Assembly: GCF_024166365.1 (NCBI RefSeq)
Contig: NC_064832.1
Span: 39,956,249-40,020,248 of the forward strand
Direction: 5' to 3'
From: Elephas maximus indicus
Lineage: Eukaryota; Chordata; Mammalia; Proboscidea; Elephantidae
Length of the DNA stretch: 64,000 nucleotides
The notes under the pieces were generated by a model. The model did no database searches. It worked only from the letters and a program-made list of their open reading frames with translations, and was not told the origin of the DNA. Shown here piece by piece: positions 10,615 to 23,900 of this stretch; position 1 is the stretch's first letter, and every line of letters begins with the position of its first letter. The position numbers and the translations under genes were made by a program.

Positions 10615-11777
10615 ACATTGTTATATAGGATGGCATTGTTTTACAGTGAGATTTCTCTTAATAATTATCAATCTAAATAGATTAGGGTGAAGGAAAATCA
10701 TTTTAATTAGAATTTTTTGTCTAAATAGAATCTTTTTTGAATTTATATTTGCCATAAAGGGAAGCATTAATGTTACAGATGTATTTACATAGTTTTGAAA
10801 GAAACACAAACTGAATGATTCCATTACTGTCTTCTGTACAAGATAGAACAAAAAGGCTATCCCCCCCGAAAAAAAATCATTGTTCAACAATACTATGTTT
10901 TAGTACTTAAACTAACAGTTTAAACTCTCATTTTGCTGGGGGATAAAAATGCATTTAATACTTAATGCACGGCTATAAGAGTAAGACGTCTCATTATAAG
11001 TTATATTCTACCTATTCTGCTGCCTCGAAGCACATCCCTCAGATACAAACTACCTGCTAACACTCAAAGCAACTTAGTCAAGAAAGGATCATTCTTGCCC
11101 GCAAGTTGTTAAGACTGTTTAGAGATATGCAACAAATTTACCAGTGAAGTTCCATGATTGAGAGGTAAACCAATCCCCCCATTTTGAATCATCTACATAA
11201 AACTGGAGTACCCTTATTCAACCAGAAGGTGTCATTTTTATGGATATTACAAGGAAATGGTAAATTATGAAAAATTAAGGTAAAAAAAGGCAAATTAAAT
11301 TTTAAATAAACCTCTGTATCTGTCAAGATGGGTTCCATATTCTTTTTAACATACAATTAACACCTTAAAACTAATGTACTTTAATTAAAAAGCAAGCAAG
11401 TAAACAGCAATAAAACAAACCAGTAAGACAAGGGATCAAATCATAAATCCTGAAACCAGGATCTAAAAAAAATAATATTGTGGCACTGTATATAACAGCT
11501 TAATAAGAAATTATCACATTTATAGAAGTGACAGCACCTACTGTAATGCTAATAATTTGGAAGTTTAAGAAAAACTGTACAAATATAAACAGGTAATTTT
11601 AACAGATTTTTACGTAAATTGGCAAAGTCAGATAAAGCATAAAATAAGCAAACAGAATACTCCATTTAAAAATTCTACCCAAATATTTCATTTTATATCT
11701 ATAGTAGAATGCACCCTGGAATAGAAACCAACTTCAATTCAGCCTTGAGTCGAGAGGAGACAACTTTTTACGAGATT
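10590..11777 (-). other. NAA16: Probable NAA16 3' UTR
   Basis: The sequence after the stop is AT-rich, carries no recognisable repeat and contrasts with the repeat-dense DNA to its left. AATAAA on the minus strand lies at 10614-10609, so cleavage near 10590 would give a UTR of about 1.19 kb. The end is inferred; transcript data would settle it. Confidence 0.5.
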
Positions 11778-11978
11778 TCACATTTCATTTGCCAAAACAT
11801 CGTAGTTAATAGCAGTGTGGTTTAGTGCTGCACTGTGACTGTCGACTTCGTGCACGGCAGGCAGGAAAGCAGACGTGAAAGGAAACAGTTTATGACAGGC
11901 TGTTCTGTATTCTTCATACTGGGAATTACAGTTCCCAAAGCTGCCATCAAGCAGGGCCTCAGAAACCTTTATTAAAAT
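11778..11978 (-). CDS. NAA16: NAA16 exon 20, coding part with stop
   Basis: It encodes 66 residues from [20 protein letters not shown] to NYDVLANEM, then TGA at 11780-11778. The acceptor is TCAATAG. The last residue is Met and the Asn-rich tail differs slightly from the human form I remember, which ends LANEI. Confidence 0.94.
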   Translation of the reverse strand: MLIKVSEALLDGSFGNCNSQYEEYRTACHKLFPFTSAFLPAVHEVDSHSAALNHTAINYDVLANEM

Positions 11979-14900
11979 CTATTGAAACAAAGGGAAAATA
12001 TAATTTTTTTTTAAAGGCTCAGTTAATAATCACTTCAATCAAAAGATGCAATTTGTTAATACAACCAATAGAAAGCCAACAAGGCTTCAGTCTAACTTCT
12101 TGCTGTCTACAGTAAGTAATCACCTCAGAAAAGGAACATTAAAATTCAACTTTACAAAGCCTTAAAAAAGGAGTAAAATTCTAATAGAAAACAGGCCTAA
12201 AAAAGTGAACCTCTAAAACTCTCATCAGTAAAAATGACAACGTCCTTTATTAATAACAACAGCTCACATTTCCTGAGTGCATACCCTGTGCCAGGCACTA
12301 TGCGCTTCACAGTTTACTGTTTCAGTTAACTCTTACACCAACTCTCTGACTGGTGGCATTTTCATCGCCAGCTTATAAATGAGGAAAAGGAAGCTAAGAG
12401 AGGTTAACCTGCCTAAAGTCACACAGATAATAACTAGTGGAGCTAAGACTCTAATTCAGGCATAACTCTGAAGGCCCACTTATGAATTACGTTGTAAAGA
12501 CGCATATTTTGTTAAATCTTACCTTTACGTTTTTATCTTTTATAGTTTCATCCAGTCTAGTGGCAATAGAAATTGCTTTCTCTTGCCTTGACTTATCCAT
12601 AAAATACATCATTTTAGCACCTGAAATATCAAGATATTTAAAAATGAATAAACTCTGATGTCCTTACATTTGATCTGATTTATACTGAGGAGTGATGTAA
12701 ATTATGCTTCCAAGTATTTAACCAGTGCTGGGCTGGAGCTAGCACCCACCAGCTCTCAAAGCCAACTGTGACTTCTCTTTCCAACTTCCTTTTCAGTGAC
12801 ATCCCACTGAAAGCTGCGGGCCACAATTAAAAAAACTAAAACAAAACTTATTGCCATTGAGTTGAATCCAACTCATAGCAACCCTACCCTATAGGACAGG
12901 GCAGAACTGTCCCACAGGGTTTCCAAGGCTGTCATCTTTATGGAAGCAGACTGCCACATCTTTACCCCGTGAAGCAGTTGCTGGGTTCAAACTGCCAACC
13001 TTTCGGTGAACAGTCGAGTGTTTTAACCACTGTCTCCAGGGCTCCCTAAGCAACAAACCCAACATGTTGTCTTTAAGTCAAGTGCTCCTTAGGGAGCCAC
13101 AAGACCCCAAAAAACCAAACCCACTGCTGTTGAGTCGATTTCAACTCATAGCGACTCTAGAGGACAGAGTACAACTGCCCCATAAGGTTTCCAAGGAGCA
13201 GCTGGTAGATTCAAACTGCCAATCTTTTGGTTAGCAGCCATAGCTCTTAACCACTTTGCCAACAGGGTTTCCAGGGGGCCACAAGAGTACTTGTATCACA
13301 AAAAAACCTACAAATCAAGGCTTTTAGTATCCAAAGAGCTGACTGCTAAACATTTATCAGAAGACCGCTGATTCAGCAACCACCCTCCCCTTAGAAATGA
13401 CATAACTCAAAATGTAAATATGGGCTGCTCTATGGCATCAATCAATACTCCAGTCAAAACCATAGAGAGAGAAAGATGAAGCTCTAAAATAAAACATCTA
13501 GGGAACAAATTATTGCCACATGGAGAGACAACAGTAAATGTTCACATATTCACAAAGCAAATAAGTAATTTTTAACTACTTTTAAATAAAATCTGGTTTA
13601 TAGTTCTGTACATTACATGCTTCATATTCTATGCTCGTTTTTCTATTTTATTAATTTATAAGAGCTTGTGATGGTTAATGTTATGTGTCAACTTGGCTAG
13701 GCTATGATTCTCAGTGGTTTGGCAGACACCATGTAATCACCTTCCATTCTGTGATCTGATGTGAGCAGCCAATCAGTTAAAAGGGGAGTTTTCCTGGGGG
13801 TGTGGCCTGCCTCCAGTATATAAATAGATGTTCTGGCAAAGCTCGATTTCTTCTCAACCCTACCCCTTCTCATTGCCTGACCTCTGGGGTTCTACAGACT
13901 TAAGTCTGCAGAAGTCTCTGGCCTGCCGCCTGGCCTGCAGATTTTGGATTCCCCAACTCCAGTGGTGCTGTGAGCTAGCAGAGGCCTCCTGCTTGTCGCC
14001 TGACCTGCAAATTTTGAGTTCATCAGCTCCTGCAGCCACGTGAGCCGGGAGAAGTCTTCAGCCTGTTGCCTGACCCACAGATTCGGGACTTGCCATCCCC
14101 CACAACTGTGTGAACTGTTTCCTTGAAGTAAATTTCTCTCTATACACACCTATATATGCTTCACTATGAGTTGGAATCGACTCAATGGCAATGGGTTTAT
14201 GCTTCACTCACTGGTTTTGCTCCTCTAGAGAACCCAGAATAAGACAGAGCTCTATGTATTAGCTTTTTATCAAGTATATATCTGAAAATATTTTTTTTCT
14301 AGTTAGTGTTTTGACTTTATGTTGCTTTCATTTTTATATGGTGAAAATTACCTATCTTTTCCTTAGAATTTCATATAATGCTTAGGCATCTCTCACAATT
14401 ATAATAAAAAAAGCTTTCTTCCATTTTTCTGTGTTTTTAAAGAGAAATTCTTATCTGCCCTCACTACCAAGAAGTTTCCCTTTAAAATAAGAAGGTTTAG
14501 GTTAAAATGTTTAAATATATGGCTTAAAGTTGGAGTGCCACTGTAATATATACTTCATTTTGTCCCCAAGTCCTTTCTACAATCTTTTGTCCAGTTTTAA
14601 TTTATGTCATCTAGTCATTTTTATGAATTTGTATAAACTGCCTAAAATCTTTCCTGAACAAGGCAGGATACACATAAATCCTCAAGGTAAAAAATACATA
14701 AAGTAATAAAAATACAGAAAAAATAAGTAACTCATAACCACAACACCTAAAGGCAACCATTTAGGCTCTGGTAAATACTTCCTCCTTTCAGCCTTTTCCC
14801 CATGCATATTTTTACATAGTTGCGATTTTACTGCATATTTAATTCTGTATAAAAAATTTATCCCTGTTATTATAAGCCTTTTAAATAAACATCATTTTAA

Positions 14901-17900
14901 ATGACTACCTGGTATTCCATCCTATGATCCTACCGCTGCTTCCCTTACTATTGCACAGACATTAAATCTGTTTCCTTTCTTTTCTTCCCATACTTACACA
15001 CAGCATTTGAGTAAACATCCTTGCACTTAGTTATTTCACTGCTTTGGAGTAATTCCTTAAAATTATTTATGAAAGTGTGACTACTAAATCAAAAAACTCA
15101 CGTAACGTAATGCTCTCGCTATGACCGACACACTGCTTTCCTAAGTGGCTGTGCCAATTTACACTTGAAGCAGCCAAACAGAAAAGTGCTTGTTCACCAC
15201 ATCCTTACAGGACTTTGGTCTCCTTTTTACAAACAACAACAACAAAAACCTCTGTTAATTTGAAAGATCAAAAATGGTATGGTTGGGATACATTTCCTTT
15301 TCTCTGATAATTAGTGAGGATGAATATCTTTTCAAACACTTGTTTCTCATCACATTTTAGCTTTTTTCCATAAGCATTTTAACCCTGGCAGCTAAATACT
15401 AACCTGAAAGTAGATGCTGAAGAGAGGTAGCATTATGTTTGAGAAAATCTTCATTAAAACTTTCCAAATCCTTGTTGAAAAATATTTTCTGCATTTCTTG
15501 AGAGAGAACTTTGCTCACGATGTCTGGAAGATTACTATGGTTAGATACTATAAAAAAGAAAACATTTGGGTTTTTTTGGTCAGCCTTTTAAAAAAAAATT
15601 ATTTGGAATAATACCTTTGTATTTATTACTAAGCTTCGTATACTTTACATGATAAAAACATTACTGCACCTTCGGCATGTAAATCGTTCTAGTCTAAAAG
15701 CACACTGATTTCTAGCATTGCTTTACCAGCGATTTAGCCTACAGCTATATCTTCATTTAAATGGTACAAAAATTATCTTTTTATACTCACCAGATTTAGA
15801 AAATTTAATTAAACATTCGTGTAACCATGGGTTATTACTATTTATGGCAAAAGCTCGTTTGACAGATTGCAGCATCAACAGAAACTTTCCTGGATCAGAA
15901 AAAAAGATAAAAATAATAGCATCGATATTTAGGTACATGATTTTCTTCACTTTGTTAGCTTCACTTAAAATTCAGTAACAAAATGTTACCTCTTCTATAA
16001 AATTTGCAAGCAAAAGTCAAAGCTGACTTTTGTTATCAAAGGTAACTTTTACTTTCTAAAGAAAAGCTTGAAAAACCATGAGGGACTGCTTCAGGTAAAT
16101 ATTAATTTGTATGACTGTTCAGACTATTCTTAAAAGAGATTTAACTGTAGTAGTTCAATTTATTACCCAGCAAAGGAAAAAAGGGTTTGACAGCTTTTGT
16201 GGAAGGCAACTGGACTCCAAGAAACAAAAACAAACCTAAGTAACAAAGATTACATTGAATCTCGTCACCAATATAATTAAGGATTAAAAACCAAACCCAA
16301 ACTACTTATTACCTTTTCTAAAATATATTTCAAATGCTAATAGATGAGTGTCAATGTTATCAGCAACGAGGTTCTTAAGAGGTATTAGGAACTTGATTGC
16401 CTCTTCGAGTGGATTTTCTACCTGTTTTGAGACAGAAAGGAAAAAAAATTATTTTAAAAAGTTATACAATTAAAATTTCTTCTAAAATTTTATACTAACC
16501 GTCTATCTAACATAATTTAGCCAGTTTTCTTTATATAAACAAGCAGAAAAACTTATTTAAAAAAATTTTTTTTAATTTTAAAACTAATTTATAACGAAAT
16601 TCAAAGTACATAGTGAACAATTTTCAAAATGGAAACAGCTTTTTTTTTCTGACTATAAAATCAATATAATTTTATAAAAACTCAAGAAAACACATAAAAT
16701 TATTCCACATACTTAAGGAAACGATACACCAAGTACTGACAGCCTCTTATACTACAAACGTCTAAAATAACAGGACAAATATAACAGTATCACACGCAAG
16801 GGAAAAAAAAGCAATGACGAATTTAAATACTCATACTTGATTAACAGTAAATTAACCAGAAAGGTAAATATTTCCCTAAATGTGACCCCTAAATAATCAC
16901 TGACATGCTGAGAAAATTCTGGAGATGAGGTGCTACTGCTCTGTAGCGTAAAATGTATGTAGAGTCACCTTATAGCTCATACTATGAGTTGGAATCTACG
17001 GCACAGTATAACAACAACGGCTTACGAGCTATAAAATGCTTCTGTTTTTAACAGGCAATTCTAGTAGTTTTCTACTGCTGCTGTAACAAATCAGCGGCTT
17101 TAAGAAAACCACAAATTTAATATCTTTACAGTTCTGGAGGTTAAAAAATCTGACATGAGTCTCACTGGGTGAGACAATCAAGGTATTGGCAGGTCTTTGT
17201 TCCCTTCTGGAGGCTCTTGGGAAGACTCCGTTTCCCTGCCTTTTCCAGCTTCTCAAGGATGCCTGTACTCCCTGGCTTGTAACCCCCTCCTTCCATCTTC
17301 AGATCCTGCAGCGGCAGGTTGAGTACTTCTTACACGGCATCGTTCTGACCTCCTCTTCTGCTTCCCTCTTCCGCTTTTAATGGCCCCTGTGGTTGCACTG
17401 GGCCCATCTGGGTAAGATGGGATAATCTCCGATCACAAGGTCAGCTGAATTCCCTTCTGCCATGTAAAGCAATATATTCAAGGGTCCCAGGGTTAGAAGC
17501 TGGACATCTTCCTACTGATCACAACAAGAACTCTCCATATAACTTATATTACACAAAATCTGTATATTATCACACAAAGATAATTGATATTTATCATAAT
17601 GACCCTGAAACACTGCAAATAGCTTCTGCTTTATAGATTTAGATAAATCTTATTTCTGGCCAGAAGTGAACCCAATAACATAAATTTTACCAAATAACAT
17701 AAGACAGTAAATTCATCTTACCCTTTCTAATCTTTCAGGTATAAGTTCTTCCTTGAGACCACTGGCTTCCTCCTCTTCTTCCTCTCTTTTTTTCTTTTGA
17801 TTTTTCTGTTGACGTTCCCTTTCTGCATGTTTTCTCTCTTCTTCTAATTTAGCCTTTTTCTGAGCTCTTCTCTGCTTGCTAAGCATTTTCTTCAATTCTT

Positions 17901-20900
17901 TGGCAGACAGGTTTTCTGTGAATATCCAAATGAACCAAAATTCTACTAAGGCAACATTTCCATTTTCCCCATATTCTTCTGCAATACATATGCTATTAGT
18001 ACAGCTTTGTAGAGGGAGAGGAGAGGCAACTACACAAAAGCTTTCGATAAATGTATTACCAGTGATTAGCAGAAAACCAGGCGTATAGAAGTCAATGAGT
18101 AAATGCTGCACTGGCTAAAATTAACCAATTGTAGCTCCAGCTCTGCCTGGGGCACAATACACAATTTAGGGAAATCACTCCGTCCCTCTCATCTCAAGTT
18201 CCAACCTGTCATGAGGGGCTGGTAACACCAACTACCCTATCAGAATATTTCAAGGGTAAGTGAGGTAACACATAAACACACTGTGGTCTCTAAACACTAT
18301 GAAAATATCAGGGATGAAAGATCACAAATCTGCCTCCGTGCTACTGTTTCTCAAATATTCACTGACGTTAACATTTTAGTGAATTAAAGCTGTACAGATA
18401 TTCTCACTGGCATTCTGATTTTCAATAAAGTAGGTACCAGAAGGTATACTTTCCCCTAAGGAGCTTGAAGCTATTTTCAGTTACAATTAAAAAAAAAAAA
18501 AAGAAACCCAGCCAAGTAGACATTTCTACTTTTCCTGAATTGGCCTTCCGGAATGTAAAAATAAAAGACCGCTCATCATTTCACCTGGGTGATTTAGAAG
18601 CATCAGCTACAGAACATTATCCCACTTTTTAAGTCTACCCCACTTTCTGGTTTTAGCAGATCAGTTATCTAACGTTGTCTTCACTTCCATCTGGCGCTGG
18701 ATTGTCTACGTTAATGATTCTGAAATCCGGTGTTTTCTTAAAAGATACATTTTTAAGCAAGTTTCTTTTCAGTTACCTGAATTTATTTCTTGTTGTTTGT
18801 TTTCGTTGGTTAAAGGATTATCATACAATTTCAAGTATATTTCAATTGCTGATCTAGCAGCCTTAAAATAGAAGGCATGTCTTCTGAGTACATCTTCTAA
18901 TCTCAAAAGGTCAACGTAGGCACGAAGGGTCATTTTTCTCATGCAGTACGTATGGAAGTCAAACTGGTCATCAGTTATCTCAAAAAAATGCTTCAAAACA
19001 AAACCACAAAATTATTCCTTACATTTATGTTGATAATATCTACTTTTGAATAGAAAATCATAAATAGCCTGAAAAACAATTTAAACTGTCACAATATCAC
19101 TTAGCTGCCCTCTCCGGTGCTGACACAGTAAAGGACATCAAGGTCTTCTTTGCATTCAACTTTGTTTCTCTTCCTACAATCTACGTCCATTCCCTATAAA
19201 CCATGCTTTGTGATGACACTCAACTTCTACATAATAACTCAGATGATCGAGCTATTTTTAAAACCTGGAAATTAGTACATACCAACATTTTCACTTTAAT
19301 GAAATTACTTTTCTTCAGTATTCCCTAAAAACTAGCATGGCAGAGTTTTTAAACAGAGCTCTCAATGAAAAGTAGATACGTGCAGGTTCACACTAAATGT
19401 TTAGCAGTCAGACGGCCCTCCCTCAACCATGAGCTCTTCAAGGACAACTCTGGCATCTCTGCCCCACTATCTGGCAAAGGACCTAACACTTGGCAGACAT
19501 TCACTACGCGCACTATTTGCCAAGCCAAAAGATCAGCTGTTTATGCAGCATGTGAACTTGGGCAGGTCTTTTAATTTCTTAGAGCCTCAATTATTAAATC
19601 TATATTAGGAATAAAAAAGTCTGTAAAACCACTTTCTAAGGCTGTTAAAAGATGAAAACAGAACACATGCCAGTGCACATTCTGAAGAGTAACCCGCTAT
19701 ACAGACGCGGACTGTTACGGTTTTCTCCAGTCAATAACCGCCCCACGCTCCATTTTAGCAGAGGTCCTTTAATCTGGAGTGATGGATAAAAACATAATAG
19801 CTTTTTTCTTCAGAGCGAGTTCAAAGTTCTCGTTTCATTTTCCAAGGGTCCATGACCCAAAAAAGATTAAGAATTTACATGGAAAAGAGAACACTGATCC
19901 CACCTCCCCCCATAAAGCAACTTTATATTTCCTCCCCTATCTCTCTCCTTTCTTCTCTCCTGCTTTAAGCATCTCCAAATACGAATGATTCAATAGACCA
20001 ATACAAGTCAAGCTTCTACTACACTTCATCTTTCTTGGGTACTGGGGGCCTAACAACTCTCTATGCAGAGGACATATGAGTAACTGTCCATAATCACTTG
20101 ATAATTTTAGTTGCCCTGGTAAACAGAAGGAGTCCCTGGCTGATGCAAACAGTTAACGTACTCAGCAATTAGCCAAAAGATTAGAGGTGTGAGTCTACCC
20201 AAAGGCACCTGGGAAGAAATGCCTGGTGATCTACTTCCAAAATATCAGTCTTTGAAAACCCCAGAGCACAGCTGTTCTCTAACACACATGGTGTAGCCAT
20301 AAGTCAAAAGTGACTCTGGCAGCTGGTACTCTGGTTATTAGAAACACACTATACTTAAAATCACATTAACTACCTGAGATTTTAAGAGAAATTCAAAGGT
20401 AAGAAGAACAAAACACAGAGTGTAGATGGAGAGAAATAGAGAATAAACATTTTAATTCGTTTATACTTATTACTTCAAAACTCATTTGAAGACTGCGTTC
20501 CTCCCCATGAATAAGTCAAATCAACTCACAAATAATATATAAACTTGGTTTTAAAAATCAAAGGATTATATATTTCATAAAGTTGTCAGTGGTTTTCCTT
20601 GATGTAAATACACTTGTATCTAGCACCATAATAATATCTTAAAATTCAATACAATTAGGAAAAATGGCAACGCTAAAAGTTATGGAACACATAATAAGAT
20701 GAAAACATCTAAGAGTTTACAGGACTTTTCTAGGCTGAGAAACATTTATATGTGTAAAAAGCAGACACAAGCTTCAAGAAATACTCCCAGCAGCATTAGT
20801 ACACGTAGATTTTAAGTCAAGCCTCTGATAGTCAAGATGGGAGGGAGCAGAATGGAACCACAGTTATGCCGCCTCTTTGTCAGTAACAGCCCACAGGCTG

Positions 20901-23900
20901 CCTCTCTCCAGTTAATGTCTTCCATAAATAGGGTGACCAACTCATCCAACTCATCCTGCTTTGCCCAAGGCTTTCCAAGTTTTACCACTGAAAGCTGTGT
21001 CCCGGGAACCCCCTCAGTCCCAGGCAAATTTGAATGGTTGATCGCCCTATAATAAGCTAAATGATGGTGAACAGAATATGGCTAGATTAAACTAGGGGGA
21101 AAAAAAGGTATGCAGTTATGGCTTATTAATACTCTTGCTTTTGGAAAAAAACGGTGTATTGTAGACCCCTACACAGAAACAACTAAATAATCTCAAGTTG
21201 ATTTTTTTTTTAACATTTTATTTTGGAATAATTACAGATACAAAGGAAGTTACAAAGGTAGTACAGAGAGGTCCCATGTACCTTCCCCAGATCCCCCCAA
21301 AGGTTGCAGCCTATGTAACTATAGTATAAATCAAAACCAAGAAACTGGCACTGGCATAATGGTATGGTTCCGTGTGGTTTTACCACATGTGTAGATTCAG
21401 GTAACCAAGACTACAATCAAGATACATAACTCTTCTATCACCACAAAGATCTCCTTTGTACTATCATGGGTTGATTTTTTTTCCCAACCATATAAAATAT
21501 GCTAGAGAACACATACAGAGAAAGTTAGTTTCCCTGCACTTTAGCCAAAATGAAGGGCATGAGACAGCTCACTGCAGAAAGCTAGGTACCCAAATCTTAA
21601 CATACAGCCCATGTCATTAGCTCTTTTTCCATATCTTAAACACCCATTCTGTTTTTTTTTATGAAGGGAAGGGGGGGCGGGGGCAGTAATGCTGAGAGGA
21701 ATTACTCAAGTGGTCAAAACTAGGACTGAGTCAAAGTAAAACCAGTCTGCGAGATTTAAAAAAAGCCATCTACAGCTTAAGAGTGCCATTTTCTTTAGGA
21801 ATCCTTTATTAGGCTCTCTCCTCTGACCAGATTCTCCAGGCCCACTACCTCTCAGAGTTCCTAAATGACATGACTAAAAAGAGTTCATACATAGAAACAC
21901 ACACACACACACACAAAATCTCTGGACTTATATAACTACATCAACCAGGGTAATATGGAACTCGATTTCCCTTATACAGAATCTGTCATCATAAAGCACG
22001 TATCAATCTGATAAAAATTAAGATGCAACCAAAAATAAACTTATGAACTTTCTATGGTTTTAATCTATCATAAATCCTAGATCTGATCAAAGAGTTTTAG
22101 AAATACATATTGGATATCCTGCATATAAATCAGAACACTAAAATGGTAAGAAACCAAACGCCTGAAGTCTGACTGTAAAAGAACATTCAATTCTTGAAAG
22201 ATAAAAGCATTTAAAGATTATTCTGAACACAAGTTTATATGATATTTTGACAAAGACTCTCAATTTTTTAAATAAACTCAAGTTTCGAACATCAGATTGG
22301 ACTGGACTATATAACCTTTACATATACTCCTAAAATCCTATGAGAATGGCAAGATGAGGACAGAGCAAAGTACTATGCTGAGTCATTCCAGAATTCTATT
22401 ATGTCAAATTCAATTACTAAATACCCACAGCAATATGTTCCCTAGCTAAAATTGCCTTCAGTGGAAGAATTCCTGAAAGGATTCTTAGAGGCAAAAGACA
22501 TAACCCTTACTTCTCTATTCACTATTTAGAAGCTAAAGTAAATAAACGTGAATCTAGTTTTATTTTTGAAAGGTATTCATTTCCTTACTAAAATATTTAA
22601 AATCCAGGCACAAAAGTAGCTAATGCAGGTACCTATTATAATAAATCTTTGAATTTTGTAATTACTCTCAAATCCTTCCAATTATTAAAATAAGGATTTC
22701 CTTTTAATTTATATTTATTTTATAAGGAATTAATTTCAGAAGCAACATTTAATGACCCTGTCTATATTAAGCCCTCATATATTTCTACATACAATTACCA
22801 AACGATTTAAGTCTTTTAGTATGAATTATTTCACTATAAAAAGACTAGCTTACAAGTGGTATAACAGTAAGAGCAGACTCTCTTCTTGCTTATCTGTTTC
22901 TAGTTCTTTCTATTCTTAAGCATCAACAGAAAATCTAAATATAGTTAAAGTTTCTAACAATAACTATGTAACATCAGAGGGTGATGATCTGTCATATTCT
23001 GATCTCTGATAGCCAATGATTTCCTGTAATTTTTTACTTCAAAAATGCTTTCTACTACTCATTTTAAGTCACTTTTTGAACTAGAAGTACTTTATCTGAC
23101 ACTACAGAACTTTACTCCATGCTACTCAACAAAAACCACAAAAAATTTAAGAGGTATAATCTAAATGAAATTTTGTAATGGGAGAGCTACTTATATACTG
23201 TAACTCTCAAAAAATATTTAAAAGGATAAAGTAATATGGTCATTACTGTCAGGAGGAATGGGATTTAAGTTCAAGAAGTTCCCAATTCTAATAATCCTAT
23301 AGGGTCGCTATGAGACAGAATTGACTCAATGGTAAAGGTTTTTTTTTTTGTTTGCTTGTTTATGGACATGCAAATTTCACTTTCACAGAAAATTTGATAA
23401 ATTTCCCCAGTATGGTCTTGATGGAATTACTGATTCCTAAGTGAGCAGCAGCCTCTTCATTATCAAGCAAACAATCTATTTCTCACTGAGAATGTCTTTC
23501 TTGAACAGTAAAAATGTATCTTGCCTTAATAAGGAGGATGCTATTAAAGTGATGTTCATCTAGGGCTTGTTGAAACAAGCTGGTGCTCTATGGTCTTATT
23601 ACAGAAATATGAGCCTGATTTAAACTCAAGTGCTTGGATATTTCACATATCATCCACAGGCTTTTATTTTTCAAGGAGCAGATAAAGAGGGTTTTCCCCA
23701 CAGATACAGCCATCAAGCCCAGGCTTAAAAAGGGAAATCAAAACAAAACAACAACTAGATTATTTCTAAAAGGGCTCAGGTAATCCTAGTTCCATTTCCC
23801 TTCAAACACCACCCCCTAAGATGCCTTTCCTTTGGGGAACCTTAGGAATTTCACATGGGAAAAAGGCCAAAGTGACTGCCGTGGTGCAGACATCAGGCTC

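Noticed and set aside
15718-15978. Open frames on both strands around exon 17
   Set aside because: They are intron read-through and shadows of the real NAA16 exon 15791-15889.
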